64,000 nt of DNA, from contig JAPVLO010000520.1 in the NCBI GenBank assembly GCA_027257055.1, positions 1 to 64,000 on the forward strand, read 5' to 3'. How positions within the stretch are numbered: the first letter of the stretch is position 1; every line of letters begins with the position of its first letter. The DNA is from Cephalopachus bancanus (Eukaryota > Chordata > Mammalia > Primates > Tarsiidae). A program made the position numbers and the translations under genes. The notes beneath the pieces are model-generated. The model ran no database searches and was not told the DNA's origin. It was given only the letters and a program-made list of their open reading frames with translations. Positions 58,200 to 64,000 of the stretch are shown here, in pieces.

Positions 58200-58745
58200 C
58201 AGACCATGCCCTGGAAGATTGTGTGACTTGATAGGAAGATAAAACTCAGTGTGAGAATACACAACAATTGGGTTTTGGTAATTCTAGGAAAGTAGCCATC
58301 ATCATGGTAGTCAAGGGAAGGAGAAAATGTGAGAACTGAGTTGGATACATGGGATATGAATAATATGAGAAGTGGGGGCTGCAATATGAAAACAGAAATG
58401 AGTAATATCTGTACAAGGGTCATGAGGAAGTAGGCCTGGCTAGATGAGAGTTTGGTGTTGAAGTCATTGGTCATTCAGCTGATTATATAGATGGGTCCGA
58501 TGAGAGTTTGGTGTTGAAGTCATTGGTCATTCAGCTGATTATATAGATGGGTCCTAGAAAATAACAAAGGGTCTGGAGTGCTAGGATGAGAAGTTTGAGC
58601 CAGTTCCTATAGCAATCAGAAGCTAATGAAGAGGTTTTTTATGAGATATTTCTGCAAAAAAACTCTAGTAGCTGGGTATAGGATGGATTTTAAGGTGTAG
58701 TGACCTGGAAGCTGAGGGAGACTGCTACAGCTGTTCAGATGAAAG
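58200..58745 (-). repeat. L2-like antisense remnant
   Basis: 'gaagctaatgaagaggtttt', 'aaactctagtagctgggtat' and 'ggagactgctacagctgttc' follow the order of antisense L2. Very divergent. Confidence 0.4.
58443..58554 (+). repeat. Perfect 56-bp tandem duplication
   Basis: The unit starting 'gatgagagtttggtgttg' and ending 'atatagatgggtcc' occurs at 58443-58498 and again at 58499-58554 with no mismatch and no spacer. Confidence 0.98.
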
Positions 58746-58750
58746 GTAAT

Positions 58751-59048
58751 AGCCAGGCTCGGTAGCTCAGCCTGTAATCCCGTGCTTTGGGAGGCTGAGG
58801 TGAGTGGATTGCCTGAACCCGCGGGTTCAAGACCTGCCTGGGCAACTTGGCGAGACCTCATCTCTACAATAAATCAAAAATTAGCCGGGCATGGTAGCGC
58901 TCGCCTGTAGTTCTAGCTACTTGGAAGGCTGAGGCGGAAGGATCGCCGGAGCCCAGCAGGTTGAGGCTGCGGTGGTCAGGAGCGGCCACTGCACTCCAGT
59001 CTGGGCGACAGAGTGAGACACCAACTCAAAAAAAAAAAAAAAAAAAAG
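58751..59048 (+). repeat. Alu, divergent lineage, with TSD
   Basis: 'agccaggctcggtagctcag', 'caacttggcgagacctc', 'caataaatcaaaaa', 'ggtcaggagcggccactgc'. The duplicate 'gaaaggtaata' is on both flanks. Confidence 0.95.
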
Positions 59049-59094
59049 AAAGGTAATAAATCTCTGTGCTAACACAGGTTGTACTGCATACTGC

Positions 59095-59275
59095 AAATGT
59101 TTCTCAAAGTATGGTCAGGACACATCTGCAACATAATCAGCTGGGATGATTGTAACAAATGCAGATTCCAGAATCCCACCCCACATCTTATAAATTGAAA
59201 TCTCAGGGAGGTAAAACTCAGAAATATCTGCAATTGCAACAAGTATCACAGGTGATGCCCATTAAAATTTGAGCC
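59095..59275 (+). mobile_element. hAT/MER5-type MITE (degenerate)
   Basis: 'atgtttctcaaagtatggtc', 'taatcagctgggatgattg', 'ccagaatcccaccccac' and 'acaggtgatgcccattaaaa'. Confidence 0.55.
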
Positions 59276-59344
59276 CCTCCCCCCACCACGCACCAACCGA
59301 AATTCCAGATGAATTAGTTGAAGCTCAAAAAAAATTAAATCTCC

Positions 59345-60080
59345 TTTTCTTTTCAAAACCACACTGAGATACCACCTAACTCCAGTCAGAATGGCAATTA
59401 TCAATAACTCAAAAAATAACAGTTGCTGGAGAGGGTGTGGTGAAAAGGGAACACTCCTACACTGTTGGTGGGAGTGCAAACTGGTGCAACCTCTGTGGAA
59501 AACAGTGTGGCAATTCCTAAAAGCTCTAAATATCAACCTCCCATTTGACCCTGCAATCCCCCTACAGGGAATATACCCGGAAAAACTCAAATCACTCTAC
59601 CAAAAAGATACCTGCACACATATGTTTATCGCAGCATTGTTCACAATAGCAAGAACCTGGAATCAACCATACTGTCCATCAAAAGAGGACTGGATTTAAA
59701 AAATGTGGTACATATACATGATGGAATACTACGCAGTCATAAAAAAGAACAAAATCATGAACTTTGCAGCAACCTGGATGGAACTAGAGTCAATAATACT
59801 GAGTGACCTCTCACAGAAACAAAGATCTGAGTATCACATGTTCTCACTCATATAGCGGATCTTGAACATCCACCGTAATACTATTAAAAAAAAGACTGAC
59901 AGTGGTGGGAAACTATGGTGGGGGAGAGGAAGGGAGGTGGGATTAATGGTAGTCAATATATGTCTGGGGACAGGGAGACACCCCTTATCAACAAGGGTGC
60001 CTGAACGAAGCATATTTGTATACCTAACCCTAAACTGTACCCCACAATATCAAAATAAAAAATATTGATATAAAAAAAAA
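59345..60080 (+). repeat. L1 3' end, probably lineage-specific
   Basis: ORF2 tail: 'gagataccacctaactcc', 'aatggcaattatcaataac', 'gttggtgggagtgcaaactg', 'gacctctcacagaaacaaag'. The 3' UTR 'gtggggggagagg'-like stretch, 'tgtctggggacagggagac' and 'accctaaactgtaccccac' differs from human L1PA 3' UTRs as I recall them. The tail is 'aaaataaaaaatattgatat'. Confidence 0.88.
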
Positions 60081-60089
60081 TCAAATCAC

Positions 60090-60385
60090 TGGCTGGGCTC
60101 GGTGGCTCAGCCTGTAATTCCAGCACTTTGGGAGGCCAAGGTGAGTGGATTGCCTGAGCCCGCGGGTTCGAGACCCACCTGGGCAACTTTGTGAGACCTC
60201 ATCTCTACAATAAATCAAAAATTAGCCGGGCATGGTAGTGCGCGCCTGTAGTTCTGGCTACTTGGAAGGCTGAGGTGGAGGGATCACCTGAGCCCAGCAG
60301 GTCGAGGCTGCGGTGGCCATAAGCATGCCACTGCACTCCAGTCTGGGCGACAGAGCGAGACTCCAACTCGAAAAAAAAAAAAAAA
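60090..60385 (+). repeat. Alu, divergent lineage, in the L1 tail, with TSD
   Basis: 'ggctgggctcggtggctcag', 'cagcactttgggaggcc', 'caataaatcaaaaa', 'ggtggccataagcatgcc', tail 'gactccaactcgaaaa'. The duplicate 'aaatcaaatcact' is on both sides. Confidence 0.95.
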
Positions 60386-61560
60386 TCAAATCACTAAAGC
60401 CCTAGAAAGTATAGATGATTATGCATCTGAAATCAGAATGGGGAAGACTTCCTAAACTTAAAAGCAGCAGAAAAAACACCAAGTAGGTACATTTTACCAC
60501 ATAAATCTTAACAACTTCTGTGCAACAAAAATATAACAAAATGAAATCATAAACAACAAAAAGAAACATATATACAAGTTTAGCAAAGGGTCATTATCTC
60601 TATTATATAAAGAGATTATAAACTTATAGGCAAACATAATGATCCCACTAAGGACCTTGACAAAGACATGGAGATAGAATTCTCAGAAAAAAGAAATATA
60701 ATTGCTCAATAAAGTGCGTTCCTCTACCTCACTAATAATAACAGAGCATACAAAGTATATCAACTAGATAAGATTATTTTACTTGTCAAATTGGTGAAGA
60801 TAAAAAAGAACTGATATTCCTCAAAGTAGACCATGGCCAGTGAGGCAGAAACTCTCATGCACTGCCAGTGGGACTGTAAATTGATACAGCCTTCTTGAAA
60901 ATCAATTAGAATCACAAACCTTAAAAAATTTCATAGCATTTGCTCCAGAAATTCCCCCTCTAGGAATCTATTCTAAGGAAATTGAGATATGGATGAAGAT
61001 ATATGCCCTAAAGCTCTCATGGTTTTTTTTTTTTTTTAAAAAAAAGCATCTTCAAGGTCCAACATTAGAAAAGTGGGGAATGGTCCACCTATTGACAATC
61101 GTAAAGTCACTAAAAATTACACTTATGCTATGGTGTTAGAAGTCAGGATAGCTTTCCCTTTAGAGTGGGGATAGTGGTTGATAGGGAACACCAGGGGGCT
61201 TCTGAGATGCTAGGAATATTTTGTTTCTTCATCTGGGTGCTGGTGATATAGGTATGTTTACTTTGTGAATTTGTGAAAATTTGCCGAGATTTATCAAGCT
61301 ATATTCTTTTAAAATGGTATCTTTGAAAAGTTTATAATGACATGGAAATATGTGTTAAAGGCAACCTTAAATGAAAAAGGCAGGATAAAAAATTTTGCAT
61401 TGAGTATGATCTTAAATGTGTAAAAAAAATTCACCAGAATAAAAATTGGAAGGAAATACACCAAATATTTACAGTGGCTTGGATGAGTCATTTGTTGGCT
61501 TCCTTTCCATTTCTCTATCTCCCACCTTTTCTACAATGAACGTGCATTACATTGATAGTA
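60386..61560 (+). repeat. Old L1M 3' end
   Basis: 'actctcatgcactgccagtg', 'gctccagaaattccccctct', 'gaaaagtggggaatggtcc', and 'tgtttactttgtgaatttg' in order. A T-run at 61023 interrupts. The end is vague, with a second old L1-like segment after 61310. Confidence 0.65.
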
Positions 61561-63294
61561 AGGGGGGAGTAAAATATCAGAGAAAAGAGTGAATTGATGA
61601 ATTTTGGTAAAGCCCTCAATAGTTCAGAGTGAAATTGAGAACTAGATTTTATCAGTTCACATGGAAGTGATTAGACTTTGAGGAACTAACTTGCACCAGA
61701 CAGATTATAGGAGACTGGCTTACAAGCCAAATGCCCCAGTGAGAAATACAGTTTCTAGTGACAGAAATAGTCTTGTCTACTATTTAGGTCCATGCCTACC
61801 AGCTGTTAGTGTACGCGAAAAACCAAACTAGTAATCAGAAAGTCACTGTAATATGAACAAATAGAGCAGAATGGTTTTAAGGGTGCTCTTTGATTGGGTT
61901 ATTTATAACATGTCTACCAGACCAGTGTTCCTGCTACTTGAACAATGCCACATAAACACTGAGTCGCCAATGTCCTCTTTTCCACCATCTCTAATTAGTT
62001 ATCAGAATCTTCTGTCATTATAATATTACCTGCCTCCTATTCTCATTGCATGTCACAGTTTCCAAGGTAACAGCTCATCTTACATGAATTACATTCTAGC
62101 TTGGTAGCTCCCAGGTGAGATACTGGGAAGCATCTTAATCTCATCTACATACTTGTACATCTACAAATTATATTTACCAGAAGTCGCATCTGGGAAAAGT
62201 CACAGATGGCTAGTTTGATCCACTGTGAACTTATATTTTTTAAAAAATGCAGTTGAAGAGTCTATCACTTCCTGATTTATGTGTGATTTTTCTTCTAAAA
62301 TGTATCTCAAGTTTGGAGATACACATCTTTACTTTGGGAGCCCTTCAGTTCACTGATAAACATCTAGGGGTTTTGATGATAGTATTTAGGAGAATGGCAC
62401 TGCCACTTACAAAAATAGGGAAGTCAGAGAGGGAGTCTTTTGGGAGAGGAAGGAGATGGTAGAACATAGATTGAAGGTCCAGGGGGCATGTAGGGAAAGA
62501 GTTATCATAATAGGAAAACTCTTATGTTGTATGTGGGAGGAATTACCCTGGAAACTGTTACCAAACTACCTAGCTACCTTTATACTTCTGGTTTGTAGGG
62601 TAGCACAGATATTTACTACCTTACATTTACATGCCTGGTGCCTATGTTCATTTTCTCACTTAACAAGGTCTCAACCCTTTGCTTTTTATAGTGTTGAAAT
62701 TTGCAACTCAATATCAACAGCATTCCAGTACTGGTGGCTAATTCCTCAAAGCTAAATGTAGAAAAATAACATAGGGACATCTATCCTATGTCAGCTTCAT
62801 GCTGGACTCAGTACCAAGGGCACAAATTCTCCAGCTACCCAGAGGCTATAATTTCCATCCTCTCCAAATCATCATCCTCAGCAAACCCTTAAGAAAGACA
62901 CTTGTCCGTACTTATCTTCCCTGATGCTAGGCACCTGCATTTCTTTTAAAAACAATTGCTTTTAAGGCACCTCCCCACTTTTATGTTCTATGATTCTGTG
63001 AAGATACTGGTAGGTGAAATTCTTTCTGCCTCACCCCCATTGAGTTGCTAATAAGGTGTGCTATTTGGTTTCTGAACTTATAATTAGAACTTTTACAAAG
63101 AAACTCAGTCATGTAGGAAATGAAAATTATGATCCAGAGCAACACATAAAAATGAATATCCAACACTTATTGAATCCTTACTTTGTGCTTCACACTGTGA
63201 TAAATGCTCTATGTGCATTATTCAGTGTGGTGGAACCAGAACTGAAATTCAGCTATCTGATGCCCTTGTCTCCCCTTTTTATCTTTTAATTTTT
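61561..63294. other. Upstream intergenic sequence, no gene seen
   Basis: No gene is recognised. A MIR-like fragment at about 63150-63235 ('acacttattgaatccttac', 'tgtgataaatgctctatgtg') is the only familiar text. Confidence 0.35.
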
Positions 63295-63480
63295 AACACG
63301 TGGTTCTCAAGGTTTAGCATGCATCAGAATTCCCTGGAGGGCTTGTTAAAACACAGACTGCTGGAGTCCATCTTCAGAGATTCTGATTCTGTGGGCCTGA
63401 TAATATGCATTTCTAACAAGTCCCTAAGGGATGTTGATGTTGCTAAACCAAGGAGCACATTCAAAGGACCTCAGCTTTGA
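63295..63480 (+). mobile_element. hAT/MER5-type MITE
   Basis: 'cacgtggttctcaaggttt', 'catgcatcagaattccctgg', 'gggcttgttaaaacacagac', 'gataatatgcatttctaac' and 'gggatgttgatgttgct'. Best preserved of this family in the window. Confidence 0.88.
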
Positions 63481-64000
63481 ACTCCAATGCTTCCCATCAA
63501 GGGCAGAAGAGCCTACCACTTTAAGGAGGCTAAGAAGAAACTTGTGCATGATACAGTATTTGTACTCTCTTTAGGGCTCAATGTTCAAGGATCCTGGGGG
63601 ATGTTCTGATCTGTCTCTGTCTATCCAGGAAGACCAGATGACTGGGTAGAGAGTTTGCATGACATAGGCTGCACTCTTAGAACACAATATTTCTGCAAAC
63701 AGCTGGACATATCCTGGGTTCAGCTCAGTTTCTTCGTTTTGACTGCTACCAAAAGCTGATGTGTATACAATGTGATCTTAGTTCTCTTTTGGAAGTAATT
63801 CAAAGAGTTAAGATTGAAGAACAGTATTTGCCAAGTATAGCTGCCTGTCAGTTGAGGTTTTGATATAACTGACACATTCAGCCTGATCCTGCGGAGGGTC
63901 TCCATTAGCACTATCCTGTAAAGCTGAGGAAAGAACCATTATGTGCAAGCTCTCCTCAGAGCTGTTGTTCACACCTACTTTATGAAGAACATATATTGCC
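63481..64000. other. Unassigned sequence at window end
   Basis: No gene, RNA or repeat was recognised. Confidence 0.25.

Overview
The window looks like a primate nuclear, euchromatic region. It holds dimeric Alu repeats, L1, L2 and MIR copies, Tigger, mariner and hAT DNA transposons, and intron-containing gene remains. Besides ordinary AluJ-like copies there are 22 copies of a divergent Alu lineage. That lineage has a CAATAAATCAAAAA linker, a tail starting GACTCCAACTCAAA, and a GTGGCC...GGCCAC segment in the right arm. As far as I recall, neither human AluJ/S/Y nor the lemur/loris Alus look like this. A tarsier is my best guess (inference, about 55%). The gene content points to the TRMT2B locus, which in human lies on Xq22.1, so this is probably X-linked sequence.

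The central result is that all 12 coding exons of TRMT2B are present on the minus strand. TRMT2B is the mitochondrial tRNA/rRNA m5U methyltransferase. The exons run from the start codon near 49.57 kb to the stop region near 15.99 kb, in order, with introns at positions that conserve codon phase. The gene is broken many times. There are premature stops in exons 1, 3, 4, 8, 11 and 12, frameshifting indels in exons 3, 4, 8, 10 and 12, and lost splice sites at exons 5, 7 and 10. Exons 2, 6 and 9 are still open. This is a unitary (in-place) pseudogene, not a retrocopy. A CpG-rich stretch at 53.85-54.4 kb is the likely former promoter and first exon.

Layout: 1-15 kb is intergenic sequence downstream of TRMT2B. 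It holds a cluster of hAT MITEs (6.1-8.4 kb), a Tigger1 copy split by two Alus (11.26-13.46 kb), an antisense L2 and an LTR-like block. From 15 to 49.6 kb is the TRMT2B body. Its introns carry a Tigger2 copy (17.2-19.1 kb), a mariner relic (20.8-21.35 kb), an L1M with a nested RPSA retrocopy (23.6-24.67 kb), an HMGN1 retrocopy (27.9-29.1 kb), a 73-bp retroposed mRNA tail (32.0 kb), a MaLR LTR (33.7 kb) and long L2 copies (35.5-37.9 and 42.1-44.5 kb). From 49.6 to 54.4 kb lie the 5' introns and promoter. From 54.4 to 64 kb is upstream intergenic sequence with two L1 3' ends and a perfect 56-bp tandem duplication.

I see no intact protein-coding gene of known function. The only full-length open frame related to a known protein is the 100-codon HMGN1 retrocopy frame, and part of it is translated in a shifted frame.
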